Source: Bubalus kerabau (taxonomy: Eukaryota; Chordata; Mammalia; Artiodactyla; Bovidae). From it: a DNA stretch of 64,000 bases. Below, one piece after another: positions 55,105 to 64,000 of the stretch. Below the pieces are notes generated by a model. It was not told where the DNA came from. It did not search any database and worked only from the letters and a program-made list of their open reading frames with translations. The position numbers were made by a program, and so were the translations under genes. Positions within the stretch are counted from its first letter, which is position 1, and every line of letters starts with the position of its first letter. The DNA lies in contig NC_073642.1 in NCBI RefSeq assembly GCF_029407905.1, positions 8,990,001-9,054,000 of the forward strand. Reading direction: 5' to 3'.

Positions 55105-55700
55105 CAGTCTGGCAGTTAGCGGGTGTCTGGGTATGTGTTCTGGCCAAAGACACTCAAGTAGAAATATACTGAATGGGGCTTCTGGGAAAGTTATTTTTCT
55201 TGATAAAAAGGGACATAATTGAGAGACTGGGATCTATATATATACACTACTATACAAAAAAATAGGTAATTAATAAGAATCTGCCGTACAGCACAGGGAG
55301 CTCCACTCAGCATTCTGTAGTGGCCTGCATGGGAAAAGAATATATAAAAAAAAAAGGAATGGTGGATATATGTATATGTACAGCTGATTCACTTTGCTGT
55401 ATACCTGAAACTAACACAACACTCTAAATCAGCTATATTTCAATAAAAGATTTTTTAAAAAGGGACAAAGTTAGTTGACTGGCATGTGCCCTTTGCCTTC
55501 CCTTCTCCTCTTTCCCCTGTCTGGAATAGCAATACAAGGGCTGGAGGTTCAGCAGCTGTTTTATCACCATATGGATGAAGTTTCTGTCTTAAGGGTAGTG
55601 GGGCCAGAAAGAGCCTGGATCCTTTGTGATTTCCTGGGGCAAACGGGAAGGAGAAAGCTGTGGTATCAGGCATCTTAACTGATCAAGCCCCAAGCCATAA
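55105..55700 (+). mobile_element. Old unassigned repeat split by an L1
   Basis: Flanking words TGTTCTGGCCAAAGACACTC, GGGGCTTCTGGGAAAGTTAT and TTGATAAAAAGGGACA, then CCCTTTGCCTTCCCTTCTCC, GGCTGGAGGTTCAGCAGC and GAGCCTGGATCCTTTGTG. They resemble a common old mammalian LTR-type repeat, but I do not name the family. Confidence 0.5.
55216..55456 (+). mobile_element. Artiodactyl-type L1 3' end with target duplication
   Basis: Plus strand: ATATATACACTACTATACAA, GCCGTACAGCACAGGGAGCT, GCTGATTCACTTTGCTGTAT and CTATATTTCAATAAAAG. AAAAAGGGACA occurs at 55205-55215 and 55457-55467, the expected target duplication. Confidence 0.9.
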
Positions 55701-56530
55701 ATTTTAGATTTAGAATACAGTTTCATGTTACTGATTTCAGGCATATGGCAAAAAGAAATTCAGTCATGGCCAGCATGGGGGTGCCATTTTGGATGACCCA
55801 GGGGGAGTTTTCCCTGAGAGGGTGAGCTGGGCCCCCAGGGACGCATTCTCTGGGCACAGGAAGGATGGAGGAGGCACTGATGTCGTCCTCTGGTGTGTTG
55901 CTGAGGGATGTGGCTCCTCTTGTCCTCTCTGGGTCTCCCCAGTCAGTCCTGGTATATCACATATATGCCTCCAGTGCCCTGATTGGTTCCCTTCTCTCTG
56001 GATTCTGAGTTGAACAGAAGTCATACTGTACCTATGCCTTTAGGATTAACGGAAAGAACCTTTCAACCCCTCCCCCGTCAGTATCCAAAGGTGACTGTCT
56101 AGACTGTGTTCCACGTGGCCAGTTCTCTTCTTTCTAGGATGCTGCTGTTTGGTACAGGCAAAGCTGAGCCACAGGGTGCTTTCCTCCTTCCAGGCATCTC
56201 TGTGAAGGATCCATCATAGCTGCTTATTATCCGGGGCTGGGTTTCCTTCTCAGGGCTCCATACCTCTGCCTTGCCTCTTTGTGATGGGCTGGCTCTGCTG
56301 GGGGACTGGGGTGCAGGGGTGTGTGCTGACCAGGCCCACTTGGATTTGGGCAGGGAACAACTCTCAGGCTGGGTACTTCCTGAAAACCCTTCTCCGTCAG
56401 CTCCCTCACATTTGCTGCTGCTGCTGCTGGTGACATCAAGTCTTGCTTTGTCTGAAGGGTCCAGTATTTGGTGGTTTATCATTTAAAGCCCACATACTTC
56501 CATGTGCTACTTTAATCAGTTCTCATAACA
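55701..56530. other. Unassigned DNA
   Basis: No repeat or supported exon. Short overlapping frames only. Confidence 0.4.
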
Positions 56531-56544
56531 TCTTAGGCTAGTTA

Positions 56545-56873
56545 CTTTTAGTTTTTTATTTTATTATTATTTAAAAATTCTTATTTATTTATTTTTGGCT
56601 GTGCTGGGTCTTTCTTGCTGCGTAGGCTTTTCTCTAGTTGCGGTGATTGGGGGCTTACGTCCAGTTGCGATGGCTTCTCTTGTGGAGTGAGGGCTCTAGG
56701 GCACACGGGCTTCAGTTTTGCAGCACGCGGACTCGGTAGTTGCAGCTCCCAGGCTCAATAGTCACGGCACATGGGCTTAGTTGCTCCACGGCCTGTGGGA
56801 TCTTTCTGAATCAAACCCCTGTCTCCTACACTGGCAGGTGGCTTCTTTACCACTGAGCCACCAGGGAAGCCTG
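56545..56873 (-). mobile_element. CHR-type cetartiodactyl SINE
   Basis: A T-rich left end, then antisense GGCTGTGCTGGGTCTTTCTT, TCTAGTTGCGGTGATTGGGG, CACGGGCTTCAGTTTTGC, GGCTTAGTTGCTCCACGG and GAGCCACCAGGGAAGCCT. GCTAGT recurs on both sides (56537 and 56875), a probable start of the target duplication. Confidence 0.88.
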
Positions 56874-56889
56874 AGCTAGTATTTTTTTG

Positions 56890-57550
56890 CCTCTTGTCAC
56901 ATATGAGGAGATTGAATATGTACGAGGTTTGGTGTCTGGGTCTCAAAGTTATTTCATGGCAGAGCTGGGCCTGAATGCCACGGAGCCTGCTTCCTTCTCC
57001 CACTTCAGCCTCCGCACTTCTCCCCGTCCTCTGCACACACTCCCTCCTGTGTCGCAACCCCAGAGTCACAGGGACTGATGCCTGAGCTGCTTGCATTCCC
57101 ACGTCCAGTCTTCTACTCCTTCCTCGATGCTCACCTCAACTGAGATTTCCCGGCCTCCCTTGTATTGGATGGTACAGTGAATTTACCCAAGGATGTGGGC
57201 AGAGATGATTCCTGCTATTTTCAGTCCTGGTCTCTAAAAATTCCTGTGTGATGAGGTCCCTGATTGTGGAGGATCCTGGGGGACTTTAGCAAGTCCCTTT
57301 ATCACTGGCAGAGCCACAAGGTAAAAGGAATCTGAGATATGTCCGAACGGAGCTGCCTAACATACTGGTCTGTCATGCCAGTGAGAAATTTGGGACCTGT
57401 TTGTAACAGCAGCTGGTGTTCCTAACCCCCACCAATACAGGCTGCTTGGGTTGCTGACCCACATGTCTATGTTGGATCTTGTAGATCTTGACTGGTTAGT
57501 GGAAAGAAAGCATGTTCCAGATATTCTGAGATGGGTGTAAGTTTTTCGTG
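56890..57550. other. Unassigned DNA
   Basis: No repeat or exon recognised. Confidence 0.4.
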
Positions 57551-57557
57551 GAGATCA

Positions 57558-57815
57558 GCCAGTCAGTCAGTTCAGTTGCTCAGTCCTGTCCGACTCTTTG
57601 CGACCCCATGGACTGCCGCACGCCAGGCTTCCCTGTCCATCACCAACTCCTGGATCCTGCTCAAACTTACGTCCATTGAATCAGTAATGTCATCCAACCA
57701 CCTCCTCCTCTGTCATCCCCTTCTCCTCCTGCCTTCAATCTTGCCCCACATCAGGGTCTTTTCCAATGAGTCAGTTCTTTGCATCAGGTGGCCAAAGTAT
57801 TGGACTTTCAGCTAC
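57558..57815 (-). mobile_element. BovB 3' end
   Basis: Antisense: CAGTCAGTTCAGTTGCTCAG, CTGTCCATCACCAACTCCTG, CATCAGGGTCTTTTCCAATG and GGTGGCCAAAGTATTGGAC. 5'-truncated. Confidence 0.94.
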
Positions 57816-57819
57816 TCTC

Positions 57820-58125
57820 TCACAATTTGACATTCCTGTGACCACATGTCTCTGAGGATGGTTGACTCGTACAATGTTTGTAGGAACAGAGCCACTGAAG
57901 TGTGAAGATAGCCCTCGGCCCCCAGCCACCAGGTCTGTCTGTCTTCAGTCTTTTTAGAGTTTTCCCCTAACGGTGACTTTAATCCCCAAAATGAATTCCT
58001 CCTCGGGTTTTTCTTGTAAACATCAAAGTGATTTTCTTCACAATCACTTCTTGGATTTAGCTTATAGAGAATGCTTCTCAAGTTGTAGAAGTAGCTCTAG
58101 ACACCTTCATCACCTTCTGCCACAT
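57820..58125. other. Unassigned DNA
   Basis: No repeat or exon recognised. Confidence 0.4.
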
Positions 58126-58126
58126 T

Positions 58127-58127
<1 letters not shown>

Positions 58128-58183
<56 letters not shown>

Positions 58184-58190
58184 ACTCAAC
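58128..58190. repeat. Compound (TC)n(AC)n microsatellite
   Basis: A TC run passes directly into a CA run, then CTCACTCAAC. About 55 bp of pure dinucleotide repeat. Confidence 0.95.
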
Positions 58191-58194
58191 TTTA

Positions 58195-58520
58195 AACTCA
58201 ACGGAGTTTAAAGTCATATTGTCTTGATCCCCAGTAGTGGTATGTTTGAGACTTATATATATCTTTATATATCTGAGAGCAAGTCACTTCACTTCTGAAG
58301 TTCAGTTTTTTTCCATGGGGAACATGGAGATGAAAATACCCATGTCTGTGGGTTGTTTTAAGAACAGAATATGATCACGTAGGTAAAGCACAGGCACTGA
58401 GCTTCCTGGGTTCCACCACCTGGGGGTGTGACGTCTATTAACTGCACAGACTTCTCTGGGTTTGAATCACAGGGTGGGGCAAATTCAGAGATTCTTAAGA
58501 TGTTAAACAGTGGTTTAATT
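58195..58520. other. Unassigned DNA
   Basis: No repeat or exon recognised. Confidence 0.4.
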
Positions 58521-58522
58521 AA

Positions 58523-58733
58523 GGGGCTTCCCTGGTAGCTCAGATGGCAGAGAACCTGCCTGCAGTGCAGGAGACCAGGGTTTGATCTCTGGGTGGGGAA
58601 GATCCCTTGGAGAAGGAAATTTCAACCCACTCCAGTATTCTTGCCTGGAGAATTCCAGGGACAGAGGAACCTGCTGGGCTACCGTCCATAGGGTCACAGA
58701 GAGTTGGTTGGACACCACTGAGTGACTAACATG
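58523..58733 (+). mobile_element. Bov-tA SINE
   Basis: GGGGCTTCCCTGGTAGCTCA, GGGGAAGATCCCTTGGAG and end ACCACTGAGTGACTAACATG. Confidence 0.94.
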
Positions 58734-58814
58734 TAAAATGAGAAGATATATGATCTGAGAGGAAGTACAGCTACCGATTGGCTTCAATCAGCCGATTTTA
58801 AAAAAGAAGTTTTT

Positions 58815-59409
58815 GGTTTTTTTAAATTTTATTTATTTATTATAGTTGGAGGCCAATTACTTTACAATATTGTGGTTTTTGACATACATTGACATAAGTC
58901 AGCCATGGGTGTACATGTGTCCCCCTGTCCCACATCCCCCTCCCACCTCCCCACCCCTGCCACCCCCCTGCCTCCGCATTCCCTCCCTCTGTGTTGTCCC
59001 AGTGCAGTGGCTTTGAGCGCCCTGTTTCATGCATTGAACCTAGACTGGTGATCTATTTCACATATGATAATATGCATCTTTCAATGCTATTCTCTCAAAC
59101 CATCCCACCCTCGCCTTCTCCCACAGAATCCAAAAGTCTGTTCTTTATATCTGTGTCTCTTTTGCTGTCAAGAATATAGGGTCATCATTACCATCTTTCT
59201 AAATTCCATATATATGTGTTAATATAATGTATCAGTGTTTTTCTTTCTGACTTAACTTCACTCTGTATAATAGGCTCCAGTTTCATCCACCTCATTAGAA
59301 CTGACTCAAATGCATTCTTTTTAACAGCTGAGTAATATTCCATTGGGTATACGGAAGCAACCTAGATGTCCATCGGCAGATGAATGGATAAGAAAACTGT
59401 GGTATATAT
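58815..59409 (-). mobile_element. Bovine-type L1 with 5' inversion (twin priming)
   Basis: From a T-rich left end to about 59344 the plus strand is antisense young bovine L1 3' UTR and ORF2 end (GAGGCCAATTACTTTACAAT, TGCATTGAACCTAGACTGGT, CAAACCATCCCACC, TAATAGGCTCCAGTTTCATC, GCTGAGTAATATTCCATTG). From about 59350 to 59409 it flips to sense L1 (GGAAGCAACCTAGATGTCCA, GATGAATGGATAAGAAAACT, GTGGTATATAT), which is the segment immediately upstream in the element. AAAAAGAAGTTTTT is identical at 58801-58814 and 59410-59423. Confidence 0.96.
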
Positions 59410-59424
59410 AAAAAGAAGTTTTTA

Positions 59425-60600
59425 ATGCCTTGAAAAGAATTACATTTTCTCAGGATTCCAGGACTTTTCTCCCATCATTGTGTTTCACCTTTTATCCTCT
59501 GTTTCAGTTAAAATGGACTTGCTATCATTCTCCTCAAGGTGGGTTAGTATATACCATGGGGCTTGTTTTAAGTGAAAAGTCCCGTAGATTTTCACACTTA
59601 CTTATTATTTATGGTAGTAGAAGAAGGCTTCCCTTCTCACGCTCTCAGTGGCAGTCAGCTGACACTGGGGATCAGAAGCTGCATTCAGGATCACCTTCAT
59701 CTCGGTGAACGCAGCAGCTACCCTTGCTGTCCTTCTGGGATGCCTTCTGCTCGGAGTGCTGCTTCCTGGTACCTCAGCTCTTCATTTTCGTTGCCATTTC
59801 AACTTTGCTGCTTCTAGCATCAGTGGAAGTGGCGAGTTGGCAGCTCTTATGCTATGTATCCAACGAAATATTTTGGGGACCTATTAATTCTCAACCACTT
59901 CAGTTGGCGAGTGAAGACTGGGAAACAAATGAGCTTGGCGAGCAGCCCAGACTGTCGAACCTGGCTGCTGTTCCTCAGCGGGGACCCACCTTTTGTGCTC
60001 TGATGGGGTTCTACTCTGCAGCAGGTTTCTGTATCTTGAGCTCCTGGACGGCTTTGGGATCTTGGGGGTTATTACTTGACTCACTCAAGCAGGAACTGAG
60101 ACGCTGAGTCGTGTGTGAAAGAGAGGCCGCACTGGGGGTCTCTGTGGAAGGGTCTGAATGCAAGCTTCTTGCCCGTTGTTTCTACCCCTGACTCTCGAGG
60201 TTTGCATTTCAATCCTGTTAATGGGGAAATGTGAAGTCATAAAAATACCTCTTTTTCTTTCCTTTAGAATAAGAAGTCAATTCAGACACGTGTCGTGTGT
60301 TTCTCATCCGTGAGCAGAGTCTTGCGCTTCCTGGCTGCTCCGTTGCTCGTTTCTAATCCGTTCTTTCCTCCCAGTTGCCCTCTTGTTCTCTGCCTTGGGG
60401 GTCCCACTGTTCAGGAGAAAAGTAGGGGAAGTTTCTGGATATTCTGTTTCTCCCCCTTCTCCTTTTATTTTCTTTTGAGAAAACGATAGTTATTTTCTTA
60501 TTATAAAAGTGTTATCTGCTTTCTGTAGAAACTACAAAATGTCCTTAGAATGCTGTAGCTGAGTTTCAACTGGGAGTGAGATATGGCAGAGTCTGATCAA
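59425..60600. other. Unassigned DNA with a 127-codon open frame
   Basis: A plus-strand frame at 59724-60107 is hydrophobic at its start (FVAISTLLLLASV near residues 21-33) and ends with a stop, but I recognise no family, and its neighbourhood shows no promoter or splice evidence. Treated as probably non-coding. The rest shows no named repeat. Confidence 0.42.
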
Positions 60601-60605
60601 TAATG

Positions 60606-60704
60606 GAGGCTTCCCTGGTGGCTCAGACAGTGAAGGGTCTGTCTGTAGTGCAGGAGACCTGGGTTCAATCCCTGGGTTGGGAAGATCCCCCGGAGAAGGA
60701 AATG
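60606..60704 (+). mobile_element. 3'-truncated Bov-tA SINE
   Basis: Only the tRNA-like head and the first part of the body are present (GGCTTCCCTGGTGGCTCAGA, GGTTCAATCCCTGGGTTGGG, GGAGAAGGAAATG). The remaining half is missing, which is unusual since retroposition truncates 5' ends. Confidence 0.9.
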
Positions 60705-60844
60705 ATCCACAGGTGGGGTGATGCATTTCCTCCCCCTACCTCTGCTAGGCTATTTGTGTGAATTTACTGTTCATTTTCTTTTAAATGGGTGCAAAGTAGG
60801 AGGCCGGCTAAGGAAGAGATACCTCAAGCCCAAGCATTTGAATC

Positions 60845-61057
60845 GTGTGTGTATTCTCAGTCATGTCCGACTCTTTGAGGCCCCATGGACTGTAGCCGGC
60901 CAGGTTCCTCTGTCCATGGAGTTCAGGCAAGAATAGTAGAGTGCGGTGCCATTTCCTACCCCAGGGGATCTTCCCAACCCAAGGATTGAACCTGGGGTCT
61001 CTTGTGTCTCCTGCATTGGCAGGTGGATTCTTTACCACTCGCCACCTGGGAAGCCCG
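60845..61057 (-). mobile_element. Bov-tA SINE with target duplication
   Basis: Antisense copy (GTGTGTGTATTCTCAGTCAT to CTCGCCACCTGGGAAGCCC). TTTGAATC at 60837-60844 and 61058-61065. Confidence 0.94.
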
Positions 61058-61069
61058 TTTGAATCATAT

Positions 61070-61510
61070 GGACTGCCAAAGTGTACCTGGCCTTTCTCTA
61101 TGCAACCTTTAAGAATTGTGTTTACCTTCCTGGAGCATCTTCTAAATCAGCCTTTTGTGAAGCATGATCCAAGGACCCCTGGAAATTCCCAAGACTCTTA
61201 GAGATTCTGAAAGACCCTCCTTTACATAGTTACATATCTGTGTGAGGCGAAATTTTCTTCACATGCTTCAACCAAACAACATATTGTAGCATACTGAGTG
61301 CAGAAGCAGGTTCAGTGATACAGCTGCCTTCTGGAAAACCAGATTTTAAAGAGATTTGCAAAAATAAAACAATGCCCCTTCTTTTCACTATTTTTGGGAA
61401 ATACAGTTTTTCTTTCAATACATTTTTATATTAACATGTAATGGGTTTAATTATGGTTATTTAAAATGAACTAATAAATATTTAAACATTTCTTTTAGCT
61501 TTAATTTTTA
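61070..61510. other. Unassigned AT-rich DNA
   Basis: No repeat or exon recognised. Confidence 0.4.
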
Positions 61511-61517
61511 ATATGTT

Positions 61518-61725
61518 ATGCTATGCTATGCTAAGTCGCTTCAGTCGTGTCTGACTCTGTGCGACCCCATAGACGGCAGCCCACCAGGCTCCCCTGTCCC
61601 TGGGATCCTCCAGGCAAGAACACTGGAGTGGGTTGCCATTTCCTTCTCCAATGCATGAAAGTGAAAAATGAAAGTGAAGTCGCTCAGTCGTGTCCGACTC
61701 CTAGTGACCCCATGGACTGCAGCCT
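61518..61725 (-). mobile_element. BOV-A2 SINE, truncated dimer
   Basis: Antisense: CTATGCTATGCTAAGTCGCT, CCATAGACGGCAGCCCACC, linker ATGAAAGTGAAAAATG, then a second monomer that stops at GGACTGCAGCCTA. The second monomer is cut, i.e. the element is 5'-truncated. Confidence 0.93.
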
Positions 61726-61859
61726 AAATATAATAAATAAAACCTATGTAAACAAAATTGCTTTGATGTCCTCGATAAGTTTTAAATGTGTGAAGGAGTT
61801 TTGAGAACAACTATCCTAGTTATCGCTTCCAGTGTATTGATGGATATTTTTGTGCCTTA

Positions 61860-62055
61860 AAAATTAATGATTTTTTGAAGCATCTTAAATGTCCCTCAAC
61901 TGGATACTGGATAATAAATGATGATGTATTCATATAAGGAAATATTATACAGCAATGAATATGAATAAGCTACACACAATTATATGTTGAGTGAAAGAAG
62001 TCGGGCATAAGAGCATACATATTCTAGGTTTAAAAACTGGCATACTAGAATGTCC
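61860..62055 (+). mobile_element. Old L1 3' fragment
   Basis: AATGTCCCTCAACTGGATAC, AGGAAATATTATACAGCAAT, TTGAGTGAAAGAAGTCGGGC and AAGAGCATACATATTC follow the L1M 3' region on the plus strand. Confidence 0.72.
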
Positions 62056-62059
62056 TTCT

Positions 62060-62805
62060 GTTCAGGCAGTCTGGGACATTTGCTTAATCATCTGGTTCTT
62101 AATTTCCTTCTTGACCATAAAGGAGGGTAAATAGTGCCCTAGGTGTGCTGTGGGATTAAATGAAATGATGAATACAGCAAGCTCCATAAGTGGAGGCCTT
62201 AAAAGCATGGCAGTTGTCGTGCTTTATATTCCCTGGATTGGTGGCTCTCTGTCTGAGCCAAAGACGTGCAGCACCCAAGGTTCCGTTTCACTGGAGACCC
62301 CACTGGCCTCTTCGAGAGAGGACACTTGGGAGCCAGGACAGTCTCTGTGATAGTCTCCAGGGACTCAGATTTAATGTCACTATGGACGTCTTTCAATCCT
62401 GCTCGGAAGTATTTTCACTGGAAATTGTCTCTCTCTTTTAGTTGATCAACAAGTTTTAAATTTGGAAGCTTCCCCCCACCCCCTGCCCCTTGGGGTCTTA
62501 TGTCCTATCTTTGTGCTGAGTGTAAATATGGAAAAATTTATCTAGTTTATGTCTATATAGATATAACACAGAAAAACAGATAGGGTGGGTTTTTTCTGCC
62601 CCTTTCCTTTCTCTGCTTTGCATCATTTCCTGAAATATTTTATTCTGTGGTTAGAATTAGAGTCAGTTAATACTATAGTTTAAGTCATGCTGTAAGAGGT
62701 GACAAATGATTGATGATCGTGCAAGTGTTTCAACCTGAAGGAGGTAGAGGATGTCTCTAAAGAGCCTCTCAGGAGTCCTCTGAGCTGGTGATTGTGAGCT
62801 GAGGG
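62060..62805. other. Unassigned DNA
   Basis: No repeat or exon recognised. Confidence 0.4.
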
Positions 62806-62818
62806 TCTGTCAAGCAGG

Positions 62819-62980
62819 GCATGTAGCCCGCCAGGCTCCTCTGTCCATGGGATTCTGCAGGCAAGAATACTGGAGTGGGTTGCCATTTCCTTCTTCAGGG
62901 GCTCCTCCTGACCCGGGGATGGAAACTGTGTCTCCTGTGCTGCAGGCAGATTCTTTACCATCTAAACCACCAGGGAAGCC
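62819..62980 (-). mobile_element. 5'-complete, 3'-shortened Bov-tA SINE with target duplication
   Basis: Antisense copy that begins inside the body (ATGTAGCCCGCCAGGCTCC) and runs through the tRNA-like head (ACCACCAGGGAAGCC). CTGTCAAGCAGG (62807-62818) and CTGTCAAACAGG (62981-62992) flank it. It lacks the usual 3' end (about 45 bp). Confidence 0.92.
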
Positions 62981-62994
62981 CTGTCAAACAGGAA

Positions 62995-63490
62995 ACAAGA
63001 AGGTAAAGAACTGAATGTTGTGTGTGACCATGATCAGCCAATGGTGAGATTTCTTTCCAGCAATGGATTATACCTTCAAGTACTTTTAGACTTTGCTCAC
63101 ACAACTGAGTTTACACATATAATCTAAATATCTCTTTCTGTCACCAGATATTTTAAAAATGGATTCAAGTTGTTTTTTCTTTTCTCTGTCATGAGTAGCA
63201 CAGAGCATATTGAGGCAATTAAATTTTGCAATGAAGAATAGCAGGTAAACTAGACGTACTTCAATCATCTTTAGGGACACTGATGGCCCAAGCATACACT
63301 TCACACTCGAAAGTTCTAGAGGGAAAGGTCCTTCTGTAGATGAGAACTCAGAGACCTTAGGGCCTCAGGGTCGTGTGTGAACACAAGCTGTCATGGACTC
63401 GGAGAGGCTAGGCTCAGCCATCCTTTCATTCAGGAGATTTGGGGTTGGGCTCTGTGGGGCTCTGTGACAATGGAAGATTTAACCTGGCAT
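62995..63490. other. Unassigned AT-rich DNA
   Basis: No repeat or exon recognised. Confidence 0.4.
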
Positions 63491-63499
63491 ATATACTGC

Positions 63500-63985
63500 T
63501 TAGTTTGCTGGGTAGGGTTGCTGCAGCAAAATACCACAGTGGGTGACTTAGAACAACAGAAGTTTATTGTCTCACAGTTCTGGAGTGCAGAAATCCATGG
63601 CCAAGGTGTCGGTAGGGCCATATTCCCTCTAAGGTGTTGGGTGAGTGGGTGAAGTGAGGTTGCTCAGTCGTGTCCGACTCTTTGCAACCCCATGGACTCC
63701 TCTCTACCAGGCTCCTCTGTCCATGGGATTTTCCCGGCAAGAATATTGGAGTGGGTTGCCATGCCCGCTTCCAGGGGATCTTCTTGACCTAGGGATCAAA
63801 CCTGTGTCTCTTATGTCTAACCTGCATTGTCAGGAAGGTTCTTTACCACTAGTGACACCAGGGAAGCCCTTAATTTGATTACCTCTGTAAAGACCCTCTC
63901 TCCAAATGGGGTCACATTCTGAGGTACTGGGCCTTAGGACGACAATACATCTTTTTAGGGGGGGACGCTATTCAACCCATAACAG
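63500..63985 (-). mobile_element. MLT1-type LTR split by a SINE
   Basis: Antisense: TAGTTTGCTGGGTAGGGTTG, CTTAGAACAACAGAAGTTTA, TCTCACAGTTCTGGAG, then after the SINE TGATTACCTCTGTAAAGACC, GGTCACATTCTGAGGTACTG and TTCAACCCATAACA. The LTR ends just before the window edge. Confidence 0.87.
63650..63869 (-). mobile_element. Bov-tA SINE
   Basis: Antisense copy from GTGAAGTGAGGTTGCTCAGT to GTGACACCAGGGAAGCCC, inserted in the MLT1-type LTR. Confidence 0.95.
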
Positions 63986-64000
63986 ATGCTTATAATGGAT

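Noticed and set aside
59724..60107. A 127-codon plus-strand frame with a hydrophobic segment
   Set aside because: No family recognised, no supporting promoter or splice signals, and frames of this length occur by chance in 64 kb. Kept only as an unassigned region.
1..64000. A previously undescribed gene system such as a defence locus or biosynthetic cluster
   Set aside because: I found no run of intact, co-oriented genes of any kind. The window is ruminant non-coding DNA dominated by retroposons, and claiming a system would go beyond the sequence.

Overview
This window looks like a stretch of ruminant (bovid) nuclear genome. The evidence is its repeat content: many tRNA-Glu-derived Bov-tA/BOV-A SINEs, numerous BovB (RTE) LINE fragments, L1 3' ends of the artiodactyl and bovine type, a CHR-type cetartiodactyl SINE, and older pan-mammalian repeats (MIR, MER5A, MLT1-like MaLR LTRs, old L1, a Tigger DNA transposon). 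I cannot separate cattle from sheep, goat or another bovid. All family names are recalled from consensus sequences; no database search was run.

I find no protein-coding host gene, RNA gene, prokaryotic operon, CRISPR array or plasmid-like feature that I can support. Open reading frames longer than about 100 codons are products of SINE or BovB sequence, of tandem repeats whose unit length is a multiple of three, or of GC-rich DNA. The region is best read as intergenic or intronic, with one CpG-island-like block (about 17.68-18.62 kb) as the main candidate for a promoter.

Layout. 0-1.7 kb: GC-rich DNA with a degenerate minisatellite. 2.4-3.2 kb: a complete solo ERVK-type LTR with a perfect 6-bp target duplication. 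3.9-4.9 kb: old L1 in two orientations. 6.7-7.6 kb: an internally deleted Tigger-like transposon. 12.0-14.8 kb: a nearly complete but 5'-inverted BovB. 16.4-16.7 kb: tandem repeats carrying CCAAT boxes. 17.7-18.6 kb: the CpG-rich block. 19.5-20.0 kb: an LTR on the minus strand. 20-25 kb: mostly unique DNA. 25.4-27.2 kb: an antisense L1 broken by a head-to-head SINE pair and another SINE. 31.0-31.7 kb: a striking 42-bp minisatellite with a 168-bp higher-order period. 34-41 kb: a dense pile of nested BovB, L1, Bov-tA/Bov-A and MaLR pieces. 41-58 kb: longer unique, partly AT-rich stretches with scattered repeats. 58.8-59.4 kb: a twin-primed L1 with an intact target duplication. 60-64 kb: more Bov-tA/BOV-A copies, the last nested in an MLT1-like LTR cut by the window end.

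The most informative content is the record of retrotransposition (target duplications, twin priming, nesting order) and the tandem arrays, rather than a gene system.
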